The position numbers and the translations under genes were made by a program. Below the pieces are notes generated by a model. That model had not been told where the DNA came from. It made no database searches and was given only the letters and a program-made list of their open reading frames with translations. DNA of 6,020 nucleotides from Cyanobacteriota bacterium (GTDB lineage: Bacteria; Cyanobacteriota; Cyanobacteriia; Phormidesmidales; Phormidesmidaceae), in assembly GCA_027483425.1 (NCBI GenBank), contig JAIXUR010000133.1:1-6020 (forward strand). Direction: 5' to 3'. The stretch's first letter is position 1, and every line of letters begins with the position of its first letter. Positions 1-5,355 of the stretch are shown here, piece after piece.

Positions 1-530
1 AGCGGTCGCAGGGCAGGGCTAGCTGAGCCCAGGACGTAGCTTTCCCCTTCCAGGGTGTAGATCGTCCGGCTTGTGCCATCAAACCGCCAGAGTTCGGGAA
101 TGCGCAGCACCGAGTAGATCGCCAGGCGATTGAGCGAGCTGCTGGTGATATCAATCTCTACCGCCAGGTCCGGGGGTGGGTAGTGGGCTAAATCGATCTG
201 CGCCACTCCGCGCACTTGGACCTCGTGCTGAATATAGTAGCACTGGTCGGGTTCTAGTCCTTTGGCCAGGTCTTCTCGATCGCAGGTGCGCGATCCCAAG
301 CTACGAATCTCTAACCCCAGTTCCTCGGTCGCCGCTTCAATCAGGCGACCCAGCAGCTTTTTAAACGTCTCGTGGGGATCCAGGGGCATCCGAATTTCAA
401 GGGTACCGCGATCGTAGGTGAGGCGAATCGCCGGTTCGGGCTCAAAGTCGGTGACCAGCGAACGATAGGTCTGCCAGCTGATATTCTGCAAGACAACGCG
501 ATCGGGGCTTTGAATCAGGGTGGCAGTCAT
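1..530 (-). CDS. Uma2 family (DUF820) endonuclease-like protein, C-terminus cut by window edge
   Basis: The reading frame from the ATG at 530-528 stays open to position 1, giving 176 residues. Residues 38-48 (TYDRGTLEIRM), the CYYIQ segment at 97-101, PPPDLAVEIDITSSS at 118-132 and IPELWRFDG at 144-152 are typical of cyanobacterial Uma2/DUF820 proteins. That family has a PD-(D/E)XK nuclease fold; E45, D121 and E125 are the likely acidic site residues. Family members usually have about 190-200 residues, so only a short C-terminal piece should be missing. An AGGGG ribosome site at 536-540 lies 5 nt before the ATG and supports this start. The gene follows ccmK4 on the same strand after 139 bp, a gap that contains a large hairpin, so it is probably a separate unit. 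Uma2 genes are numerous in cyanobacterial genomes. Their biological role is unsettled, and the nuclease activity here is inferred from the family only. Confidence 0.9.
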   Translation of the reverse strand, partial: MTATLIQSPDRVVLQNISWQTYRSLVTDFEPEPAIRLTYDRGTLEIRMPLDPHETFKKLLGRLIEAATEELGLEIRSLGSRTCDREDLAKGLEPDQCYYIQHEVQVRGVAQIDLAHYPPPDLAVEIDITSSSLNRLAIYSVLRIPELWRFDGTSRTIYTLEGESYVLGSASPALRP

Positions 531-590
531 CGCATCCCCTCAGGCTAAAGCGTTCTACTTAATTATCATAACCACCCGGTTACAAAACTC

Positions 591-661
591 TTGATTCCAG
601 AGTTCTACAGGGGATGTACTAGCCGTTACTAGCTACCCATCCAAAAGAACCCTGGAATCAG
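591..661 (-). other. Nested hairpin just downstream of ccmK4 (possible 3' end or terminator structure)
   Basis: The arm at 646-661 (AGAACCCTGGAATCAG) is the near-perfect reverse complement of the arm at 591-606 (TTGATTCCAGAGTTCT). Read as minus-strand RNA, 15 consecutive positions pair, counting one G-U. The 39-nt loop contains two further nested pairings: GGATG 612-616 with CATCC 638-642, and TAGC 620-623 with GCTA 632-635. The structure begins 8 bp after the ccmK4 stop codon and is followed on the minus strand by GAGTTTTG, a short T run. It could terminate or stabilise the ccmK transcript, or it could be a dispersed palindromic repeat. The T tract is weak, so termination is an inference. 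Confidence 0.55.
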
Positions 662-669
662 GTAGCGTG

Positions 670-1017
670 CTAGCGACCCATGGAACCGGGCAGGATGGGC
701 TGCTCCACCGCCTGGCGATAGATTTCGGTCTCTTCGTTAAAGTCGATAGGCAGCACCGCCACCACGTTCTCGTGGGGGCGAGGGATAATCACCCAGGTTT
801 CAAGAATGCCACCAGGAGTATTTTCGGCGGCTTCTACCCCAGCCGCCATCGCCGCTTTAACTTCAGAGACATCGCCCCGAATGTTGATCGCAAAGCGAGC
901 ACTCCCGGCCCGAATGTAGCCAATTAGCGTAACGCGCCCCGCTTTGACCATCGCATCGGCGGCGGCTAGCACCGGGGGAAACCCTCTGGTTTCGAGCGAC
1001 CCGACAGCCTGTGGCAT
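670..1017 (-). CDS. ccmK4: CcmK4, beta-carboxysome shell BMC-H protein
   Basis: This 115-residue protein is a single bacterial microcompartment (BMC) domain that builds hexameric tiles of the carboxysome shell. I assign CcmK4 rather than CcmK1/2 from the pore loop R36-A37-G38-S39 (YIRAGSARF at 34-42, where CcmK2 has KIGS), the block ETWVIIPRPHENV at 73-85, and the C-terminal tail, which is longer than in CcmK2. These match what I remember of Synechocystis and Synechococcus elongatus CcmK4. The hexamer-edge residues expected of the fold are present: K25 in DAMVKAGRV and R80 in the PRPHEN motif. An AGGAG ribosome site (1025-1029) lies 7 nt before the ATG. The gene follows ccmK3 by 105 bp on the same strand, the usual paired arrangement away from the main ccm locus. 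In the literature CcmK4 forms homohexamers and also mixed hexamers with CcmK3. Confidence 0.95.
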   Translation of the reverse strand: MPQAVGSLETRGFPPVLAAADAMVKAGRVTLIGYIRAGSARFAINIRGDVSEVKAAMAAGVEAAENTPGGILETWVIIPRPHENVVAVLPIDFNEETEIYRQAVEQPILPGSMGR

Positions 1018-1122
1018 GGTTGTACTCCTAAGAATGCTCTGTGGGTAAAAAATTCATCCTTAATTGTACGGGGCAGCGGTATCAATCTATCGATATCTCG
1101 ATAAAAGCCAATACCTCGCCCC
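1018..1122 (-). promoter_or_regulatory. ccmK3-ccmK4 intergenic region with inverted repeat and -10-like box
   Basis: The gap holds a perfect 6-bp inverted repeat, TATCGA (1088-1093) and TCGATA (1098-1103), with a 4-nt loop. On the minus strand it also holds a TACAAT hexamer (1063-1068) resembling a sigma-70 -10 box about 45 nt before the ccmK4 start. I see no good -35 at 16-18 bp spacing. An internal promoter that sets ccmK4 expression separately from ccmK3 is possible but unproven. Confidence 0.3.
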
Positions 1123-1434
1123 CTACACCCGAAAAGGCTCCGACTCGGGGGTAAACTCGATGGGCAACACCGCCTCAATGTTGTCCTGGGGGTTGGGGAT
1201 GATGATGTGGGTCGTCACTTCGGCGTAGCCAGGGCAGGCGTTGGCGGCAATCAGCCCCGCTTCCATTGCCCGCTTGACCTCGCCAATGGGGCCGCGCACC
1301 GCCACAAACTGTCGCCCACTTTCGGAGCGGTCTTGCTTGGCGAGGGTGACGCGCCCCGCTTTCACCATGGCATCGGCGGCGGCCAGCACCGCCGGAAAGG
1401 TTTGGGTTTCGATGACACCGACGGCAATGGCCAT
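1123..1434 (-). CDS. ccmK3: CcmK3, divergent beta-carboxysome shell BMC-H protein
   Basis: This 103-residue single BMC-domain protein is the first of the ccmK3-ccmK4 pair. The N-terminal half (IETQTFPAVLAAADAMVKAG, 8-27) is clearly CcmK-like. The pore loop reads R36-S37-E38-S39, so an acidic residue replaces the conserved glycine of KIGS/RAGS. The usual PRPHEN edge motif is changed to PNPQDN (80-85), losing the edge arginine. These are the features I associate with CcmK3, and the ending TPESEPFR resembles S. elongatus CcmK3. Published work reports that CcmK3 does not assemble alone but joins CcmK4 in mixed hexamers, which fits these substitutions. A GAGGAG ribosome site (1441-1446) lies 6 nt before the ATG. 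The C68-P69-G70 stretch replaces the more usual loop there. Calling it CcmK3 rather than another CcmK paralogue rests on remembered sequences. Confidence 0.9.
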   Translation of the reverse strand: MAIAVGVIETQTFPAVLAAADAMVKAGRVTLAKQDRSESGRQFVAVRGPIGEVKRAMEAGLIAANACPGYAEVTTHIIIPNPQDNIEAVLPIEFTPESEPFRV

Positions 1435-1535
1435 GGGGTTCTCCTCGGGTATGCTGAAAATCGGGTGTTCTGGCAGGGCAGCGATCGCCGATCGCTCATC
1501 ACAACGCTAGCGATCTGTTCGCTATCAATGTCTCA
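1435..1535 (-). promoter_or_regulatory. Leader region of ccmK3 rich in inverted repeats, including HIP1
   Basis: The 101-bp gap upstream of ccmK3 contains an 8-bp inverted repeat with a 1-nt centre, AGCGATCG (1480-1487) and CGATCGCT (1489-1496), which includes a HIP1 octamer at 1481-1488. It also contains TAGCGA (1508-1513) and TCGCTA (1519-1524) around a 5-nt loop, overlapping the palindrome CGCTAGCG (1505-1512). The GAGGAG ribosome site of ccmK3 is at 1441-1446. No clear promoter was found. The repeats could act as operator, attenuator or weak terminator between 1536-2123 and ccmK3. Confidence 0.35.
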
Positions 1536-2123
1536 TCATACCTTGATACCACTGGGTTCTCCGGCGGTGGCAATGATGCGATCGCAGCCCGATTCTGGCC
1601 GCGCCCAGTCGCAATGACATTCCTTAGGATCGCCCCAGCACAGGCTTAGGTATAGCTCGGTCCGGGTGGCCGCCAGCTCGGCCCATTCGCTGGCCTCGAC
1701 CAGGCGCTCGACCGCCTCACGGGTCGTCGGCCGGGGCTGGTTACCGGCCATCCACAGGCGTAAACCCGCAATGGACTGACGCCAAAACTCAAGCACGACA
1801 GACTGGGCCCCCACCAGAACCACCTTGTCGGCAGGGGTCGCAATCAGCTGGGGGTGCAACTCGGGCACCTGAATGGCGCGCCCCTGAAACTGGCAGGTGT
1901 GCCACAGCAGCCCAGATACCCCATGCTGACGCTGATAATCGTGAATTTGGGCCCGAAAATCTTGAATCGCAAAGACCTTGCTCAGCTTTTGTGCCCCGAT
2001 CGCCTTAGCGATCGCCGGGTGATCGAGGCGCTCGACGGAGGACAACACCACCCGCTCGCCCTGCCAGGTGGCGCGGAGTTCCTGATCGAGAAAATCCAGG
2101 AGTTGTTCGGTGGTGTAGCTCAT
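1536..2123 (-). CDS. Conserved-looking hypothetical protein with C-terminal Cys cluster
   Basis: I do not recognise this 195-residue protein. It starts with MSYTTEQLLDFLDQEL, an amphipathic helix-like segment, and has a mixed alpha/beta composition with hydrophobic beta-like stretches (KVVLVGAQSVVLEF, 100-113). There is no signal peptide or membrane segment, so it is probably cytoplasmic. Near the C-terminus four cysteines cluster as C162-x6-C169-x-C171-x8-C180, with H170 and several acidic residues, which could bind a metal or form disulfides. A fifth Cys is at 77. Two HIP1 octamers (1578, 2008) lie inside the gene. It sits 41 bp after the nucleoside hydrolase and 101 bp before ccmK3 on the same strand. 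No strong Shine-Dalgarno site precedes the ATG; a run of seven G (2141-2147 on the minus strand) lies too far upstream to serve. The codon use and long clean frame make it a real gene. Function unknown. Confidence 0.8.
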   Translation of the reverse strand: MSYTTEQLLDFLDQELRATWQGERVVLSSVERLDHPAIAKAIGAQKLSKVFAIQDFRAQIHDYQRQHGVSGLLWHTCQFQGRAIQVPELHPQLIATPADKVVLVGAQSVVLEFWRQSIAGLRLWMAGNQPRPTTREAVERLVEASEWAELAATRTELYLSLCWGDPKECHCDWARPESGCDRIIATAGEPSGIKV

Positions 2124-2164
2124 GGTGCTATTTTATCAAGCCCCCCCAGGAGTTTTGTGCCCAG

Positions 2165-3100
2165 CTATAGTTTCCCGAGTCTCTCTGTCAACAGAGCATA
2201 AACACCCTCAGCATCCGCCGTTTCGATCACCATCGCGTTGGCGGGCAAAGTCTCCGTGGGGCGCGCATTGGCAACCGTACGCCCCAGGCAGAGGGTGCCT
2301 TCAGTTTCAATGTCCACATGCATGGGTCGGCCAGTAAACAGGTCGGGGCAAAGCAGGTAGGCGATCACGCAGGGATCGTGGAGGGGTGGCCCGGCCAGAC
2401 CGTGGCGCTCGACATCGTCCTGGCCGTAGTGGCGCAGCAGTGCGGCGACGGTTTGACCCAGGGGGGTACCCAGGGTCTCTAGGGCGGCCAGCCGCTCCGC
2501 CGTCGTCACCACCTGGTGGGTAACATCTAGCCCCAGGATGGTCAACGGTAGGCCCGCATCGACCACCACCTTAGCCGCGTGGGGGTCGACATAGAAATTG
2601 AACTCAGCGGCGGGGGTAATGTTCCCCAACCCCAGTGCCCCCCCCATGATCACCACCTGATCAATGCCCTTAGCCATAGCAGGGCACTGAATCAGGGCCA
2701 CGGCCAAATTTGTCAGCGGACCGAGGGCGGCAATGGTAATGGGAGCCATGGCGGTCATACATTGCTCCATTAAGAAGGCGACGGCGTGCTGAGCCTGGAG
2801 CGCCATGGTGGGTTCGGGCAGCACCACGCCCTCCAGACCGGTGCTGCCATGAATGTCTTCAGCGGTGATCAGGGGGCGCAGCAAGGGCCGGGGGCAACCC
2901 GCATAGACCGGCACATCGGTGCGCTGGGCCAAGTGGCAAAGGCGACGGGCATTGGCCTGGGTGAGGGCCAGCGGCACATTGCCCGCCACCGTGGTAATGC
3001 CCAGCAGGTCAAACTCGTCGGGGCTAGCGAAGGCGAGCAGAAGGGCGATCGCATCGTCGACCCCAGGGTCGCAATCAATAATGAGTGGTCGAGGCAGCAT
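2165..3100 (-). CDS. Nucleoside hydrolase (inosine/uridine-preferring, IUNH family)
   Basis: This 311-residue protein should hydrolyse the N-glycosidic bond of ribonucleosides, releasing base and ribose for salvage in the cytoplasm. The length matches the family (about 310-320). The N-terminal signature DCDPGVDDAIAL (9-20) supplies the aspartates D11, D15 and D16 that hold the calcium ion and ribose. N160 and the EFN motif E166-N168 bind the ribose. H241-D242 in HDPC give the catalytic histidine and a further calcium ligand, so the active site looks complete. Substrate preference (purine, pyrimidine or broad) cannot be read from this. It is the first gene of the minus-strand run, with the hypothetical gene 41 bp behind it, and is divergent from the SLH lipoprotein gene. 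There is no clear ribosome site before the ATG. One HIP1 octamer lies near the start (3045-3052). Confidence 0.95.
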   Translation of the reverse strand: MLPRPLIIDCDPGVDDAIALLLAFASPDEFDLLGITTVAGNVPLALTQANARRLCHLAQRTDVPVYAGCPRPLLRPLITAEDIHGSTGLEGVVLPEPTMALQAQHAVAFLMEQCMTAMAPITIAALGPLTNLAVALIQCPAMAKGIDQVVIMGGALGLGNITPAAEFNFYVDPHAAKVVVDAGLPLTILGLDVTHQVVTTAERLAALETLGTPLGQTVAALLRHYGQDDVERHGLAGPPLHDPCVIAYLLCPDLFTGRPMHVDIETEGTLCLGRTVANARPTETLPANAMVIETADAEGVYALLTERLGKL

Positions 3101-3258
3101 AGGGCTTTACGGGGATCTCTACAGGGGTCTAAGGAGGTCTTTAGGGGGGTGGCACAGCGGAGCCATCGATCCCCGCAGTTACTGCCTTAAAATACAGCTA
3201 GTTATCAGTATCCCTAGCATCCATCGCTAGGGGTTCCACCGCTCAGGAGGTTGTTCCC
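3101..3258. promoter_or_regulatory. Divergent intergenic region between nucleoside hydrolase and SLH lipoprotein genes
   Basis: This 158-bp region must hold the start signals of both flanking genes. It contains a perfect 7-bp inverted repeat, CCCTAGC (3212-3218) and GCTAGGG (3226-3232), with a 7-nt loop ending 26 bp before the TTG start. It also contains two imperfect 10-nt direct repeats (ACAGGGGTCT 3121-3130, AAGGAGGTCT 3131-3140), one helical turn apart. I could not identify convincing -35/-10 pairs. Confidence 0.4.
3245..3250 (+). promoter_or_regulatory. Ribosome binding site deciding the TTG start of the SLH lipoprotein
   Basis: A full AGGAGG lies 8 nt before TTG 3259. The next in-frame ATG (3289) has no such site and would shorten the signal peptide and remove its arginine, so TTG is the preferred start. 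Confidence 0.8.
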
Positions 3259-4218
3259 TTGTCTGCTGCGCTTCGTCTAACGGCTCTCATGGTATCTGGG
3301 CTGGGCCTACTCCTGGTCACCAGTTGCACAGGTAGCTCCCTAGAACAATCTCTCCAGGCCGATCCGCAGCTGCAAGATCGCCCCGTCTTTAGCAGCGAAG
3401 AGCCCGAAACCACGGCCACCCCAGACACCTCCGCTGCCTCCACCCCCACGGACACTACCGCCACCCCCGAGGCCAGCGATACCGTGGCTCCTAGCCCCCC
3501 ACCCCGGGTGAGCAGCACTACCTCGGTCCTCGACGACGTACCGGAAGACCTGCGGCCCTACGTGCAGGACTGGCTAGCCCTGGGAGTGATCGACACAGCG
3601 TCGGGCCAAACCCCTAGAGATACCACCGCCGAGGCCTTTGAGCCCAACCAGCCGATCAGCCGGGGAGACTTTGCCCACTGGCTACTCGCTGCCAACAATC
3701 GATTCTACCAAGACGTCCCGGCCAAGCGTATTCGCCCCGCCACCAGCAGTACGACCCCGGCCTTTCAGGATGTGCCCGCCTCCCACCCCGACTTTGCCGC
3801 TATTCAAGGCCTAGCCGAAGCCGGTATTATTCCCAGCGCCAAAACTGGCAATGCTACCGCCGTCACCTTTCGGCCCGATGCCCCTCTCACCCGCGAAGTT
3901 CTAGTGCTGTGGAAGGTGCCCCTAGACACCCGCGCCGCACTCCCCACTGGCAATGCCGAGGCCGTCACCACCGCCTGGGGTTTTCAGGATGCCGCCAAGA
4001 TTGAGCCCCTGGCCCTGCGAGCGGTGCTAGCTGACTACCAGAATGGCGATTTTGCCAATATCCGTCGTGCCTTTGGCTATACCACCCTATTTCAACCGCA
4101 CAAGGGCGTCACCCAGGCCGAGGCTGCCGCCGCTCTCTGGCGCTTTGGCAGCCAAACCGAGGGCATTTCCGCAGAGGATTTGCTTAAGCAGCCTGCCCCC
4201 TCGCCCAGTTCCCCTTAA
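3259..4218 (+). CDS. SLH-domain lipoprotein
   Basis: This 319-residue protein begins with a lipoprotein signal peptide: R6, a hydrophobic core at 9-20, and the lipobox V20-T21-S22-C23. It should therefore be lipidated at C23 and anchored on the outer face of a membrane. Residues 48-90 are a low-complexity Thr/Pro/Ser/Ala linker. Three S-layer homology (SLH)-like repeats follow at about 91-147, 169-222 and 241-297. Each has the pattern of a start near 'FQDVP/DVPED', a helix, a G(V/I)I turn, a (F)xP segment and a final TREx/SRGDF-type helix. The third repeat is the most divergent. In other bacteria SLH domains bind pyruvylated cell-wall polymers; in cyanobacteria they link outer-membrane proteins to peptidoglycan. 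The C-terminus is Pro/Ser-rich. The gene uses a TTG start behind AGGAGG. It is transcribed away from the nucleoside hydrolase and converges on the TMEM14 gene. Its specific role is unknown. Confidence 0.9.
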   Translation: MSAALRLTALMVSGLGLLLVTSCTGSSLEQSLQADPQLQDRPVFSSEEPETTATPDTSAASTPTDTTATPEASDTVAPSPPPRVSSTTSVLDDVPEDLRPYVQDWLALGVIDTASGQTPRDTTAEAFEPNQPISRGDFAHWLLAANNRFYQDVPAKRIRPATSSTTPAFQDVPASHPDFAAIQGLAEAGIIPSAKTGNATAVTFRPDAPLTREVLVLWKVPLDTRAALPTGNAEAVTTAWGFQDAAKIEPLALRAVLADYQNGDFANIRRAFGYTTLFQPHKGVTQAEAAAALWRFGSQTEGISAEDLLKQPAPSPSSP

Positions 4219-4242
4219 ATCGTGAGCATCAGAATCGCGGCT

Positions 4243-4563
4243 CTACCCTCCCCTCACCAGGGAGATCCCCATGCCCACAAACGCCAGTACCCCGGCCACA
4301 ATCATAATGACAGCGGGCATAGCCTTACGGGTTTGGCTCCAGCGACGAATAAAAATAACAACCAGGGCCGCCGTTACCCCCATAGCCATGCCTGCACCAC
4401 CGGCAGAGCCCGCCTGCCACAACCAAGCCCCGGTCAGGAGCAAAACGGCGCTGACCAAGCCACTGATTAAAGACACTTGACTACGGGCCTGGGCATAGCC
4501 GATCAAACCACCGATCGCAGCCAGGGCCGCGTAGGCGATCGCGTAAACAGCTCCGGTGGGCAT
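4243..4563 (-). CDS. TMEM14/UPF0136 family small membrane protein
   Basis: This 106-residue protein has four hydrophobic segments, roughly residues 5-22, 31-50, 57-72 and 82-102. The first two are joined by the GYAQARSQVSLISGL block, and a short basic loop (IRRWSQTRKAMPA, 71-83) precedes the last helix. This layout and the GGLIGY...SLISG and TRK.MPA motifs are those of the TMEM14 family. Its plant chloroplast members (FAX) are linked to fatty-acid export and its animal members to mitochondrial haem metabolism. The substrate in cyanobacteria is not established. I chose ATG 4563 because an AGGTG site (4568-4572) lies 4 nt upstream and the protein then starts like its relatives; an in-frame TTG at 4575 would add four residues. 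Its stop codon is 24 bp from that of the convergent SLH gene, with no evident bidirectional terminator in the gap. A HIP1 octamer lies at 4535-4542. Confidence 0.88.
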   Translation of the reverse strand: MPTGAVYAIAYAALAAIGGLIGYAQARSQVSLISGLVSAVLLLTGAWLWQAGSAGGAGMAMGVTAALVVIFIRRWSQTRKAMPAVIMIVAGVLAFVGMGISLVRGG

Positions 4564-4735
4564 AGGCACCTGCAAACGAAAAACATCCCTAAGCTAGCGA
4601 GGTTTTTGCCGCCGCACAAGCCCCAGGACGCCACGATCCCACCCGGCCCGCCGCTCTGCAGCGATTGCCTTCAGCGCTTCAGCGCGAGATCGGGCACAAA
4701 ATCGCCTCAGTAAAAGTCACTTACCCCTGAGATTC
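4564..4735. other. Non-coding GC-rich upstream region of the TMEM14 gene
   Basis: I see no convincing gene here; the open frames look like chance GC-rich frames without ribosome sites. The only structure noticed is an exact tandem duplication of the 8-mer TTCAGCGC (4670-4677 and 4678-4685). The region should hold the promoter of the TMEM14 gene on the minus strand, but no clear box pair was found. Confidence 0.5.
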
Positions 4736-4916
4736 CCCCAAGGAAAAATTTCACACCGGGTTTGATTCGATAGGATTGTAAAGGGTTTATAAAGATGATA
4801 ATTTTTTCATGATTTTGCCAAAATGATCATGGTATTTTCCCTAAATATATAGGATTCAAGCTCTCTGAAAGTGCTAGAAATAGAATCTATCTGAATTTTT
4901 AATGGTAATTAATATC

Positions 4917-4951
4917 ACTGACGCTCTTTGGCTTTTCAAACCACCTCTCAG
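4917..4951 (+). repeat. Solo transposon-end-like repeat, copy 1
   Basis: The stretch from GACGCTCTTTGG (4920) through CTTTTCAAAC and ACCTCTCAG (to 4951) matches the right end of the MITE-like unit at 5180-5211 at 30 of 32 positions. No matching left end was found upstream, so it appears to be a solo or degraded end. Confidence 0.7.
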
Positions 4952-4969
4952 TTAATTTTTGGAGTTAGG

Positions 4970-4986
4970 ACGGGCATCCTACCCGT
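4970..4986. repeat. Short palindrome ACGGG-7 nt-CCCGT
   Basis: ACGGG (4970-4974) pairs with CCCGT (4982-4986), and AGGA (4967-4970) could alternatively pair with TCCT (4977-4980). It resembles, from memory, a dispersed ACGGGCAAGATGCCCGT-like palindrome frequent in cyanobacterial intergenic DNA. That link is tentative. Confidence 0.35.
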
Positions 4987-5077
4987 ACAGACGAGACACC
5001 TGCTCCAGAATTTTTCACAGTTCACGCGGGATTGCTATAGTAGGTTCCATGGACAATGAAGTGCACCAGAAACCTTA

Positions 5078-5207
5078 GAGGTTGTTTGAAAAGGGTTGTC
5101 CCAGGTATAGTTTGTTGCCAAGAGATAGCAAAAACACTGGATTTTGAGGACATTAGCCTACGGCCTAGGTATAACTTGAGACGCTCTTTGGCTTTTCAAA
5201 CAACCTC
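5078..5207. mobile_element. 130-bp MITE-like element with terminal inverted repeats
   Basis: The left end GAGGTTGTTTGAAAAG (5078-5093) is the exact reverse complement of the right end CTTTTCAAACAACCTC (5192-5207), a perfect 16-bp terminal inverted repeat. Both sides are flanked by TTA (5075-5077 and 5208-5210), as expected of a 3-bp target duplication. The interior has no coding frame, so it would be a non-autonomous element mobilised by a transposase elsewhere in the genome. A 3-bp TNA duplication would fit some IS5-family subgroups; this family assignment is an inference. Confidence 0.65.
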
Positions 5208-5211
5208 TTAG
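5180..5211 (+). repeat. Transposon-end-like repeat, copy at right end of the MITE-like unit
   Basis: This copy differs from the one at 4920-4951 at only two positions, and the identity extends inward (GACGCTCTTTGG) beyond the 16-bp inverted repeat. The two copies therefore come from the same element family. Confidence 0.7.
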
Positions 5212-5327
5212 CTGACAAAGTTTTCGAGTGTAGTGCATACCACACCAGATAGAGAACTGCTATATGGGCCAGGTCAAATCTCCAAAAGTTTACAGTAGCT
5301 CAGTGGTCAATCGAATTGAAGGGGTCT

Positions 5328-5355
5328 TTTTCAAACAGCCTCTCAGGTTATTTTT
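5328..5355 (+). repeat. Diverged transposon-end-like repeat, fourth copy
   Basis: TTTTCAAACAGCCTCTCAG (5328-5346) matches copy 1 closely. The similarity continues into the flank (GTTATTTTT against TTAATTTTT), with about 24 of 28 positions shared with 4933-4960. Sharing the flank suggests a duplicated segment rather than an independent insertion. Confidence 0.55.

Noticed and set aside
667..1617. Plus-strand open frames opposite ccmK3 and ccmK4
   Set aside because: They are antisense shadows in GC-rich DNA of clearly identified shell genes, with no family features.
2183..2196. Perfect inverted repeat CTCTGT-CA-ACAGAG near the end of the nucleoside hydrolase gene
   Set aside because: It lies inside coding sequence, has a too-small loop and no following T run, so it is not a terminator.
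1854..3190. Plus-strand open frames opposite the hypothetical and nucleoside hydrolase genes
   Set aside because: They overlap better-supported genes, lack ribosome sites and show no recognisable motifs.
3243..3518. Minus-strand frame opposite the SLH gene N-terminus
   Set aside because: Its Val/Ser/Gly-rich content mirrors the low-complexity Thr/Pro linker of the real gene.
4477..4713. Plus-strand 78-residue frame partly upstream of the TMEM14 gene
   Set aside because: It overlaps the TMEM14 gene antisense, has no ribosome site and has a composition without protein-like hydrophobic patterning.
4755..4812. Promoter-like TTGTAA/TAATTT hexamers
   Set aside because: Such matches are expected by chance in AT-rich DNA, and the nearest downstream gene is about 600 bp away.
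4807..4829. Imperfect inverted repeat in AT-rich DNA as a terminator
   Set aside because: Neither strand places a T run after the stem, and 2 of 11 pairs mismatch.
4917..5355. CRISPR array
   Set aside because: Only four repeats, one inverted, with unequal long gaps and no cas genes; transposon ends explain them better.
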